Shown piece after piece: positions 35,672 to 42,402 of a stretch of DNA of 48,735 nucleotides. The DNA comes from JBGTCD01 sp041749015 (lineage in GTDB: Bacteria > Bacteroidota > Bacteroidia > Cytophagales > Cyclobacteriaceae): positions 1 through 48,735 of the forward strand of contig JBGTCD010000023.1 in assembly GCA_041749015.1 (NCBI GenBank), in the 5' to 3' direction. Made by a program: the position numbers and the translations under genes. Each line of letters starts with the position of its first letter. Within the stretch, counting starts at the first letter, position 1. The notes beneath the pieces are model-generated. The model made no database searches. It had not been told where the DNA came from and saw only the letters and a program-made list of their open reading frames with translations.

Positions 35672-36649
35672 ATGAGAGAGATACAGTTCAGAGAGGCCCT
35701 ACGTGAAGCCATGGTGGAAGAAATGCGCAGAGACGATAAGGTATTTCTTATGGGAGAAGAGGTAGCAGATTACAATGGCGCCTATAAAGTAAGCCTCGGC
35801 ATGCTGGATGAATTCGGCCCTGAACGGGTGGTGGACACTCCTATCGCTGAATTAGGTTTTTGCGGGATAGGGGTAGGGGCTGCCATGAACGGCCTCAGAC
35901 CCATCATCGAACTCATGACTTTTAATTTCTCTCTGGTGGCCATCGACCAGATCATCAATGCAGCTGCAAAAATGATGTCCATGTCTGGAGGCCAGTTCAA
36001 TGTACCGATCGTATTTCGTGGTCCAACAGGTAACGCAGGTATGCTCAGTTCACAGCATTCACAAAATTTTGAAAACTGGTATGCCAATACCCCAGGACTG
36101 AAAGTGGTGGTACCCTCCAATCCTTATGATGCCAAAGGTTTATTAAAAACCGCCATCAGGGATAATGACCCTACCATATTCATGGAATCAGAACTCATGT
36201 ACGGCGATAAAGGGGAAGTACCGGAAGAAGAATACCTGATTCCTATCGGCTCCGCAAAAGTAACCCGGGAAGGAAGTGATGTCACCCTGGTTTCGTTTGG
36301 CAAAATGATGAAAGTTGCTCATGAGGCTGCTGATGCCCTGGCCGATGACGGCACCAGTGCTGAAGTGATTGACCTTAGATCGGTAAGGCCTATTGACTAT
36401 GAAACAGTAGTAGAATCAGTCAAAAAAACCAATCGAATCGTGATTGTAGAGGAAGCCTGGCCGCTTGCAGCCATTTCCTCTGAAATCACCTACCACATCC
36501 AAAGGCATGCCTTCGACTATCTGGATGCGCCGGTAATCCGTGTGAACAGCAGGGATGTGCCATTACCTTATGCCCCTACTTTAATTGAAGAAATCCTGCC
36601 TAATGTAAAAAGAACCATCGAGGCAGTAAAGTCAGTGACTTACCAATAA
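35672..36649 (+). CDS. pdhB: Pyruvate dehydrogenase E1 component, beta subunit
   Basis: 325 residues. It is the beta chain of a heterotetrameric alpha-keto-acid dehydrogenase E1, which decarboxylates pyruvate with thiamine diphosphate. Motifs: MREIQFREALREAMVEEMRRD, GEEVADYNGAYKVS, VVDTPIAELGFCGIGVGAAMNGL, FRGPTGNAG, SQNFENWYANTPGLKVVVPSNPYDAKGLL, IDLRSVRPID. The alpha subunit and E2/E3 genes are not in the window, so this is a stand-alone gene. A branched-chain E1 beta is a less likely reading. Confidence 0.93.
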   Translation: MREIQFREALREAMVEEMRRDDKVFLMGEEVADYNGAYKVSLGMLDEFGPERVVDTPIAELGFCGIGVGAAMNGLRPIIELMTFNFSLVAIDQIINAAAKMMSMSGGQFNVPIVFRGPTGNAGMLSSQHSQNFENWYANTPGLKVVVPSNPYDAKGLLKTAIRDNDPTIFMESELMYGDKGEVPEEEYLIPIGSAKVTREGSDVTLVSFGKMMKVAHEAADALADDGTSAEVIDLRSVRPIDYETVVESVKKTNRIVIVEEAWPLAAISSEITYHIQRHAFDYLDAPVIRVNSRDVPLPYAPTLIEEILPNVKRTIEAVKSVTYQ

Positions 36650-36653
36650 GATC

Positions 36654-37676
36654 TTATTCGATAATTTCAAGGAGCCTTTCCACCCTCCCGGTTGGTTTGA
36701 ACCGATACACAAAATTCAGCCGCACATTTCCGGCATTCAGAGACAGTTGTGTATCGTTTGGTCTTCTTGCCAGATTGATGCCGCTATCCACCAAACTAAG
36801 GATCACCGCATATTTGGATGAGTTGTATCCCAGCACTAATCTAATTAGAGTGTTTGGTGAAAATCCCCCGGTGCGGGTGCTGCCCGATACATCATCGTAG
36901 GTATTGGTACTAAACCCAAAACCGGCTGACGCAGCTACTGTAGCAAACAATCCTTCATTGTAAACGAAGGTATAAGCATACCCAATGGTAGGCGAAATAT
37001 CAAAAAATGTAGTCTTTCTCTCATTGGTGGCGGCTAGGTCACTATTTACGGCAGTCGGCACAATAGAGCTGTCTGATCGTATCCTGCCGGAAAAAGTTTC
37101 TGCACCTATTAGAATCGTCCCTGCTGATTTCTTCTGCCACTGATTTTGAAGGAACGCTGCCGGAAAAGAAAACTCCCTGTGGTTAACCACATATTGGTAT
37201 GAAACACCCAGCGTGAAAACCTCAACATCCGGCCTTACATAATAGGGGTCTTGTGATCCTGCTGCTAATCCTCTGGGTGAAAGATAAAATCCCTCATAAT
37301 ACTGCCCCAGAAAATCTACATTATGCTTACCACCATACCCATGAAACTGGAGGTCCAGATAACGGGTGTCTCCCCTCCCCCGATCTGGATTCAAAAAACC
37401 AAAACCATAGGCCAAATTCAAAGTAGCCCATTTATAAGTGGCCCCAACTCCCATATTTATGGTAGAATTGGGTTGATATCGGAATGAGAATTCCTCTGTC
37501 CTGTTACGATGCCGAAAAGAAAGGTATTTATGAGAAAAATAAAATCGCCCTGTGATTTGGTCAGGGAAGGTTTCAAAATAAGTCGTATCATGTTTCTGTG
37601 CCTGCGCAAATCCTTCCACCACCATCAGGACTCCGACCATTATTACAATACAGACAAGCAACAATCTTTTAATCAT
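36654..37676 (-). CDS. DUF4421 outer-membrane protein
   Basis: 340 residues: signal peptide MIKRLLLVCIVIMVGVLMVVEG..., then TGRFYFSHKYLSFRHRN and repeated barrel-like strands (INMGVGATYKWATLNLAYGFGF, YLDLQFHGYGGKHNVDFLGQYYEG) to the C-terminus (VRLNFVYRFKP). DUF4421 proteins are predicted outer-membrane barrels of unknown function. It converges on pdhB with a 4-bp gap. The first repeat-bearing spacer of the cassette-like region lies directly upstream. Confidence 0.87.
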   Translation of the reverse strand: MIKRLLLVCIVIMVGVLMVVEGFAQAQKHDTTYFETFPDQITGRFYFSHKYLSFRHRNRTEEFSFRYQPNSTINMGVGATYKWATLNLAYGFGFLNPDRGRGDTRYLDLQFHGYGGKHNVDFLGQYYEGFYLSPRGLAAGSQDPYYVRPDVEVFTLGVSYQYVVNHREFSFPAAFLQNQWQKKSAGTILIGAETFSGRIRSDSSIVPTAVNSDLAATNERKTTFFDISPTIGYAYTFVYNEGLFATVAASAGFGFSTNTYDDVSGSTRTGGFSPNTLIRLVLGYNSSKYAVILSLVDSGINLARRPNDTQLSLNAGNVRLNFVYRFKPTGRVERLLEIIE

Positions 37677-37698
37677 CCAGAATTAAACGTATTATGCT

Positions 37699-37804
37699 TT
37701 TGACGGTTGTGGTTTTTCAAGCCGTCTTTGCCATAAATAGAGGAACGAAATTAAGAAAACCAATCTTTAAAACTATATGTCACCTGAGGCTGATATAAAC
37801 TTTT
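37699..37804 (-). repeat. Spacer repeat A (attC-like), between DUF4259-like gene and DUF4421
   Basis: By eye about three quarters identical to spacer repeat B (38738-38869), with the shared block TTTTGACGGTTGTGGTTTTT at one end and CTATATGTCACCTG near the other. The arms GGTTTTT / AAAACTAT pair imperfectly. In gene direction TATAAC stands 2 bp after the DUF4259-like stop. Degenerate compared with B. Confidence 0.5.
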
Positions 37805-37853
37805 TGTTTCGATTTTAATTTTCTTCCTTGTACAATCTTAACCTATGTTATAG

Positions 37854-38693
37854 TCATGTTTTTTTTCTCAAAGACTTCAGTTTCAATTCCGTTTGAATAG
37901 GCCCATGTTTAGCCACAAGATCAGGCTGGTTCTCAATGTGGTAAGGAATATATTGCCAGTGAACAAACCTTGGATAGTCTTTTTCGCAATTAAAAGTTTT
38001 CTTAGATCCAAGTGAACCAATTACAGTCAAATTGACTTCATTGGCCTTGAAATGAGGAGCCATATACCAGCTAATTAAAGGATAGTCTTCATATGTATCT
38101 CTTGAGGCTTGTTGTTTTGAAATCAGTACGGTAGCTTCTTCGAAAAATTGAATCTTAGGTGGTTCAACAGAAAAATAATCGCAAAGTGCAATTAAATTAA
38201 GTCCATATTCTGTTTGTTCCTCAGATTCCAAAACGAAAGCAGCTCCAAATGAACCGTTAGAAAGCTGAACGCTAAGACAATTTCCTTTTTGGAAAATAGC
38301 ATCTCTGTATACTTTCTTTTTCCTCCTTTTCGGACTTTTTTTCTCTGAGTTAAGCTTTTCTAGAAATTTATCAAGAACGTTTTTTCTTATAGTTAATTCG
38401 GATTTCTCTGCTCCAAGTTCCCTCCAAAGTTTAATATCAGTTCCGGATTTTACAATCTTAGTTATCCGTTCTAAAAGTTCTGGATCAAGTGATTTGCATT
38501 CCCACTGACAAAGAGCCAATGCAAACCAAAAATTGTTAGAATCTTCTTTCTCATTGACGATTTCTTGATTGGAAATGATGATCTTCCTTGTTATCTCATT
38601 TGTTTCGAGGCCTTCATTATAGAGTTCAAAGAATTCATCTTTGATGTCTTCGAAAGTGTCATTTGAAGATATTCCCGTTCCCCAGTTTCCCAT
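37854..38693 (-). CDS. DUF4259-like / immunity-like protein
   Basis: 279 residues, no signal peptide. Residues 1-30 (MGNWGTGISSNDTFEDIKDEFF) carry the W-G-x-G-x-x-x-N-D motif of DUF4259-type proteins. After a Lys-rich linker (SEKKSPKRRKKK, about 116-127), the second half has KGNCLSVQLSNGSFGAAFVLE, which resembles Imm26-type immunity domains. Toxin-immunity or cassette cargo is an inference from motif and context. It is the last unit of the candidate cassette array, preceded and followed by related repeats. Confidence 0.65.
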   Translation of the reverse strand: MGNWGTGISSNDTFEDIKDEFFELYNEGLETNEITRKIIISNQEIVNEKEDSNNFWFALALCQWECKSLDPELLERITKIVKSGTDIKLWRELGAEKSELTIRKNVLDKFLEKLNSEKKSPKRRKKKVYRDAIFQKGNCLSVQLSNGSFGAAFVLESEEQTEYGLNLIALCDYFSVEPPKIQFFEEATVLISKQQASRDTYEDYPLISWYMAPHFKANEVNLTVIGSLGSKKTFNCEKDYPRFVHWQYIPYHIENQPDLVAKHGPIQTELKLKSLRKKT

Positions 38694-38737
38694 TTAATAA
38701 TGTATTTGATAGAAGCGCAATTTGGCTACAATATTTG

Positions 38738-38869
38738 AGTTATGACGGTTGTAGTTTTCGAGCCGCCTTTATACTACGTAGTGACACGAAGTTAAGAAAA
38801 CTAACTTGAAAACTACATGTCACCTGTAGCTGGCATAAACTTCTTGTTAGTGTTTCGTATCGGTTAGAC
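38738..38869 (-). repeat. Spacer repeat B (attC-like), after the mazF gene
   Basis: Perfect inverted arms TGTAGTTTTC (38750-38759) and GAAAACTACA (38808-38817), nested inside AGTTATG (38738-38744) and CATAAACT (38834-38841). In the outer part GTTAGAC (38863-38869) is an exact GTTRRRY core; in gene direction it reads GTCTAAC across the mazF stop codon. The block TTATGACGGTTGTAGTTTT (38740-38758) recurs in the spacer at 40978. The partner core near 38724 is degenerate (GGCTACAA). Confidence 0.55.
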
Positions 38870-39208
38870 CAGGTCCAAAACTATTTGCAAATTCTCCCTA
38901 ACCTTGTCAGCCGTGTCGCTATCCACTTCACCAACTTTTTTCAGAAGTCGTTTATTATCAATAGCTCTGACCTGGTCAATCATTACGTCACAGTCTTCTT
39001 CGAGTCCAAACTTTGATTGTTTGAGGTGAACTCTCAGTATCTTTGAGTCCGGTTTTACGTTGGTCGTTATCGGACAAACGATAGTTGATGGATGCAGTTT
39101 ATTTAGCAAGTCCGTTTGCACAATAATGACAGGTCGAATTTTCCCGGCTTCTGTCCCATTTCTAGGATTTAGGTCAGCAATCCAGATTTCGAACTGCTTA
39201 ATCTTCAT
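38864..39208 (-). CDS. mazF: MazF-family endoribonuclease toxin
   Basis: 114 residues, complete PemK/MazF fold: FEIWIADLNPRNGTEAGKIRPVIIVQTD with Arg25, CPITTN (45-50) and DCDVMIDQVRAIDN. The family cleaves single-stranded mRNA at short motifs. The start overlaps the antitoxin gene by 11 bp, the usual coupled toxin-antitoxin arrangement. The stop codon is embedded in an attC-like core (GTCTAAC). Confidence 0.95.
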   Translation of the reverse strand: MKIKQFEIWIADLNPRNGTEAGKIRPVIIVQTDLLNKLHPSTIVCPITTNVKPDSKILRVHLKQSKFGLEEDCDVMIDQVRAIDNKRLLKKVGEVDSDTADKVRENLQIVLDLV

Positions 39209-39428
39209 CGTTCAGCTTTTCAAACTCAGCCAAAACCTCTAAAGAGTCCCTGGCAACGATCTTTGATTCCTTGCTCAACTGTTTAGAAAGGAGTCTACGG
39301 CTATGAAGGCGATTGTAAAATTCGACAGCTTCGTTGATATACCTGTTTCGGTTCTTTTTTACTTTGGTCAGGATTTTCTCAGTCTCCTGAAAAATATCGT
39401 CCTCCAGTTTTAATGATAGATTTTTCAT
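39198..39428 (-). CDS. Antitoxin of the MazF system (ribbon-helix-helix type)
   Basis: 76 residues from the ATG at 39426-39428. The N-terminus (MKNLSLKLEDDIFQETEKIL... RNRYINEAVEFYN) has the ribbon-helix-helix pattern that binds DNA as a dimer. The C-terminal tail (SKESKIVARDSLEVLAEFEKLNDED) is acidic and would wrap the toxin. It precedes and overlaps mazF. A palindrome over its promoter fits autorepression. Confidence 0.88.
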   Translation of the reverse strand: MKNLSLKLEDDIFQETEKILTKVKKNRNRYINEAVEFYNRLHSRRLLSKQLSKESKIVARDSLEVLAEFEKLNDED

Positions 39429-39433
39429 AGTAT

Positions 39434-39475
39434 TACCTTTACCTAAAGGTATATACTTTTTGGATATACTCCAAA
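39434..39475 (-). promoter_or_regulatory. mazEF-type promoter with overlapping operator palindrome
   Basis: On the minus strand TTTG (39472-39475), 20 bp spacer, then TACCTTTA (39444-39451), seven of eight relative to TAnnTTTG. An inverted repeat TACCTTT (39434-39440) / AAAGGTA (39445-39451) with a 4-bp centre covers the -7 box, so antitoxin binding would block transcription. Predicted leader about 11 nt. Confidence 0.65.
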
Positions 39476-39509
39476 TGTGTTGGACTGTCCACCAGCATGA
39501 ATGGCTGAC

Positions 39510-39619
39510 GCCCAACTATCATCCGTAAGCTGGACTTTTCAAATATTTATAAAAGTATCTTTTCCCACCAGCCTCTGCAAATAGGTCAGTTAGCTCATGG
39601 ATGATAGTGTCAGTTAGCA
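39510..39619 (-). repeat. Spacer inverted repeat (attC-like), between membrane-protein unit and antitoxin
   Basis: Arms ACTATCATCC (39515-39524) and GGATGATAGT (39599-39608) are perfect 10-bp reverse complements. They are bordered by GCCCAAC (39510-39516, exact RYYYAAC) and GTTAGCA (39613-39619, near GTTRRRY). This matches the outline of an attC site, but the spacer between core and inner arm is 0 bp on one side and 6 on the other, which is not canonical. It lacks the 19-bp block of the other spacers. Confidence 0.45.
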
Positions 39620-39623
39620 TCTG

Positions 39624-40415
39624 TTATAGCGTCATTTGTTCGATTTCTTTCAAAAGAACCTCTATTAATCTATTCTTTTGTTCGATTTCGGAGTTGTATT
39701 TATCAGTTTCCTCGCTAATTGATTTCATTATCAGAATGTAAGTCTCTTGCCGTGTTTGAGTATAGACTAATAGTTTGTTGACATATTTGGAATATGATTC
39801 TTCCAGTTCAATTTGCTGAATTTCTCGCAAAAGTTGAAGGTTCTGATTCCAATAAAAAATGCCTTCATCCTTTACAGCGTTGAGAATATCTTCTTTCGTA
39901 GAGGTATTTGGATCCATTCGGTAAATCTTCAAAGCCTTTTCTTCATTTATCGAGATTTGTTCCATTTTTTTGGTGATTTCTTCATCCAGTTCAGAAGGTA
40001 TATCTGGAGATGTGAAAAAATATGCTACGAGAACGGCACCTAATACAAGCATCCAAAGAAATCCAATTCCTGTTGCTTTCCAATTTGATTCAAATTTCCG
40101 TTTTTCGTCCTTATGAATTTTCAAATCCTTGCCTTGAATTATCTCGACAATTCCATAGATAATTAAAGTATAAATTCCAGGAATCAGTTGGTTTGGAATC
40201 TTGTCAATTATCTCTTCTGGAAGCATAAACAATGGAACAAAAACAGCAGCTGTAAAAAGTATTCCAAGAATGATTGAGAATAGTCCTTCTCGTTCCTTAC
40301 CAAGTGCTTTGAAATTCTGTCGAATTAAATATCCAGCCGCAAGTGGTCCGCCAAAAAAGGTCGCGATTGAAATTCCTTTTTGAGAGTAAAGTTTCTTGGT
40401 TGTTGGTTCTTCCAT
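39624..40415 (-). CDS. Membrane protein with C-terminal coiled coil, unknown function
   Basis: 263 residues from the ATG at 40413-40415; the frame is open further upstream but would overlap the previous gene by 121 bp. The N-terminus (KKLYSQKGISIATFFGGPLAAGYLIRQNFKALGK) has a hydrophobic hairpin motif, followed by further helices near 44-66, 76-94 and 116-136. From about 140 to the end is a long polar helix (EEDEITKKMEQ..., IEQKNRLIEVLLKEIEQ) suggestive of a coiled coil. No family recognised. Its TAA stop forms TATAAC at the edge of the next spacer repeat. It shares a 35-bp gap with the upstream membrane gene. Confidence 0.7.
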   Translation of the reverse strand: MEEPTTKKLYSQKGISIATFFGGPLAAGYLIRQNFKALGKEREGLFSIILGILFTAAVFVPLFMLPEEIIDKIPNQLIPGIYTLIIYGIVEIIQGKDLKIHKDEKRKFESNWKATGIGFLWMLVLGAVLVAYFFTSPDIPSELDEEITKKMEQISINEEKALKIYRMDPNTSTKEDILNAVKDEGIFYWNQNLQLLREIQQIELEESYSKYVNKLLVYTQTRQETYILIMKSISEETDKYNSEIEQKNRLIEVLLKEIEQMTL

Positions 40416-40450
40416 AAGATATGAGTTGGTGGTAATATTCCGAATAGATC

Positions 40451-40960
40451 TCAAAAGAAAACTATGTAGATATCTATTAGAAAAATAGGTAATGCTCGAA
40501 AAAAGATTGGTATTACTGTTCTCAGTTTTTTTACTCCCATCATGAGGGTTATCAAAAGAATGACCAGACAAATAAATATAGCAAATCCTCCGCTGGTTAG
40601 ACCTTTCATGTATCCAACATTACCAAAATCTGCAAAGTAAGCAAAAACTCCAAAAGCAGATACTGCAGAACTGATCCAAAGAACTCTTGGGACTATCATA
40701 AGTGCAAGCATTTCAGCAAATCCCCATTGTCCAAATTCATCAGCTTCTTGTTGCGAACTAAAAAGTTCAACAGGTTTGAACGCCATTGCAAACCAAATGA
40801 TAGCAGTCCCTGCTAGGGCAATAAGCAAAAGGGTTTTTCCTTCAAAAACGTTCTGATAGTTTAATACAACTCCAATTGCAAGGATTAGTAATATGGCTTT
40901 CTCAGCTAGACTTACCAGTCTAAAGATTTTATCCCTTGTTGAGTTTGTTTCTTGTTCCAT
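40451..40960 (-). CDS. Multi-pass membrane protein, unknown function
   Basis: 169 residues from the ATG at 40958-40960 (a TTG four codons earlier is less likely). About five hydrophobic helices: 22-37, 47-64, 87-108, 120-146 and a C-terminal IPIFLIDIYIVFF. No family recognised. It forms one unit with the following coiled-coil membrane gene (35 bp apart), and begins 18 bp after the attC-like repeat at 40978-41079, with no promoter box visible, as expected of a promoterless cassette gene. Confidence 0.7.
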   Translation of the reverse strand: MEQETNSTRDKIFRLVSLAEKAILLILAIGVVLNYQNVFEGKTLLLIALAGTAIIWFAMAFKPVELFSSQQEADEFGQWGFAEMLALMIVPRVLWISSAVSAFGVFAYFADFGNVGYMKGLTSGGFAIFICLVILLITLMMGVKKLRTVIPIFFRALPIFLIDIYIVFF

Positions 40961-40977
40961 TTGTGAAGTCAATTGAT

Positions 40978-41079
40978 GCTAACGCTTGAGTTTATGATGG
41001 TTGTAGTTTTAGAAGTCGTGCCATTGTCCAAAGTCAACGATCAGGATTTTAGCCTTGCCCACAATGAAGTCAAGAGTTA
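40978..41079 (-). repeat. Spacer inverted repeat (attC-like) after the 73-residue membrane gene
   Basis: The outer arms TAACGCTTGAGTTTAT (40980-40995) and ATGAAGTCAAGAGTTA (41064-41079) pair at 13 of 16 positions, with TAAC/GTTA ends, as in attC R and L boxes. In gene direction the TAA stop of the upstream ORF supplies the TAAC. Inner arms CATTGT / ACAATG add a second stem. Block TTATGATGGTTGTAGTTTT (40992-41010) differs from that in spacer B by one base. At about 102 bp, the length suits an attC site. Confidence 0.55.
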
Positions 41080-41298
41080 TATTGTTCCTTTGAAAATAAA
41101 GTAAACCAACAAGCTCGCAACTAGAATTATTATCGTCAAAATCGTCCACGTAATCTCTGGCGGATAAATAGTCGTATGCCAACCCGGAACAATTGAAAAT
41201 GCTGCGTCACCTGTCCCAAGTCTCACGGTCATGTACACGACAAGGGTTGTCACCAATCCCCCAAGAGTCAACATTATGATTTTTACTTTTTTACTCAT
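41077..41298 (-). CDS. Small two-helix membrane protein, unknown function
   Basis: 73 residues from the ATG at 41296-41298. Two membrane helices (IIMLTLGGLVTTLVVYMTV at about 6-24; WTILTIIILVASLLVYFIF at about 51-69) flank a short loop with Trp and Pro residues (SIVPGWHTTIYPPEITW). No family recognised. It is the first unit of the candidate cassette array in gene direction. Its stop codon lies in the attC-like repeat. Confidence 0.6.
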   Translation of the reverse strand: MSKKVKIIMLTLGGLVTTLVVYMTVRLGTGDAAFSIVPGWHTTIYPPEITWTILTIIILVASLLVYFIFKGTI

Positions 41299-41348
41299 CT
41301 GTACAATTAAAATTACCGCCAACAAAGAAATACCAGATAAAATAACCT

Positions 41349-41374
41349 TTAATATTTAATACTACAAATATTAA
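41349..41374. repeat. A+T-only inverted repeat downstream of the DAHP synthase gene
   Basis: TTAATATTT (41349-41357) and AAATATTAA (41366-41374), 8-bp spacer, 15 bp after the trp operon's last stop. It could be a weak hairpin or a protein site; there is no T run, so I do not call it a terminator. Confidence 0.35.
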
Positions 41375-41389
41375 GCCTTTAAACCCAAA

Positions 41390-42400
41390 TCAAAAGGTTT
41401 CCTTAAGAGCCCGGACCTTGTTGATCTTGTCAACCAAGGAAGCCGACTCCCTGAAATTGAGGGTCTGCTGTCCGTCAGACCAGGCCTCTTCCGGTTTTTC
41501 ATGAACCTCAAAAATAATTCCATCTGCTCCGGCCATAATGCCTGCCAAAGCCATCGGCTCCACATGGTGCCGGATACCTATCCCATGAGAAGGATCGCAA
41601 ATCACAGGCAGATGTGACTTTTCCTTAAGAATTGGAATAGCATTTAAATCAAGGGTATTTCTGGAGGCTCTTTCATAGGTACGAATGCCTCTTTCACAAA
41701 GGATCAATTTTTCGTTTCCTGCCGAAAAAACATATTCTGCCGAACCGAGCAATTCATCAATAGTCCCTGAAATACCTCTTTTGATCATCACAGGCTTATC
41801 AACCTTGCCCAGTTCATCCAGAAGGTTAAAATTTTGGGTATTGCGGGCACCGACCTGGTAAATATCGACATAAGGGTACATCTCCTCAATCTGAGACACC
41901 TGCATCACCTCGGTGATGATCTTGATTCCCGCCTCCTGTGCCATTTGATGCCATAACTTAAGGCCCTCCACTCCCAGCCCCCGAAAAGCATAGGGCGAGC
42001 TCCTGGGCTTGTATACCCCGCCTCTCATAACCCGTACGCCCTGCTCCTTCAGATGGGCCAATACCTTCCCGATCTGCTCTTCACCTTCAATAGAACATGG
42101 GCCTGCCATGACCGAAAAATCCTGCGCCCCGATTTTTACCCCATCGCCCAGGTCGATCACTGTTGGCCTTACTTTCCACTTTCTGGATACCAGCTTATAG
42201 TCATCAGAAACAATATGGACATCCTTAATGCCTGGCATCTGGCCTATGGCTCTGATGTCAAATTGGGTTTTACCTACACCTATCAGATAGTTCGCCTTTT
42301 GAGTGGCTACTGACATAGTTTTAAACCTCAGGGCTTTGACTTTATCGTCAATTACCTGCTTTTGTTCTTCGGTGGCATTTTCTTGAAATTGAATAATCAT
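41390..42400 (-). CDS. aroF: 3-deoxy-7-phosphoheptulonate (DAHP) synthase, type I-beta
   Basis: 336 residues. It condenses phosphoenolpyruvate and erythrose 4-phosphate, the entry step of the shikimate pathway. A ferredoxin-like N-terminal domain (1 to about 65, MIIQFQENATEEQ...) precedes the barrel, as in I-beta enzymes where it can mediate feedback control. Motifs: VMAGPCSIEGEEQI, RGGVYKPRSSPYAFRGLG, QVGARNTQNFNLL, MIKRGISGT, CERGIRTYE and CDPSHGIGIR. It is the last gene of the trp operon, 2 bp from trpA, so it is probably controlled with tryptophan supply. Confidence 0.95.
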   Translation of the reverse strand: MIIQFQENATEEQKQVIDDKVKALRFKTMSVATQKANYLIGVGKTQFDIRAIGQMPGIKDVHIVSDDYKLVSRKWKVRPTVIDLGDGVKIGAQDFSVMAGPCSIEGEEQIGKVLAHLKEQGVRVMRGGVYKPRSSPYAFRGLGVEGLKLWHQMAQEAGIKIITEVMQVSQIEEMYPYVDIYQVGARNTQNFNLLDELGKVDKPVMIKRGISGTIDELLGSAEYVFSAGNEKLILCERGIRTYERASRNTLDLNAIPILKEKSHLPVICDPSHGIGIRHHVEPMALAGIMAGADGIIFEVHEKPEEAWSDGQQTLNFRESASLVDKINKVRALKETF

Positions 42401-42402
42401 GG

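Noticed and set aside
39510..39619. Simple intrinsic terminator as explanation of the inverted repeat
   Set aside because: The loop between the arms is about 74 bp and there is no T run after the stem.
37677..41389. Prophage, transposon or integrative element as the explanation for the A+T-rich region
   Set aside because: No integrase, transposase, phage structural gene, tRNA target or long terminal repeats are visible; only the spacer repeats remain, which fit cassettes better.
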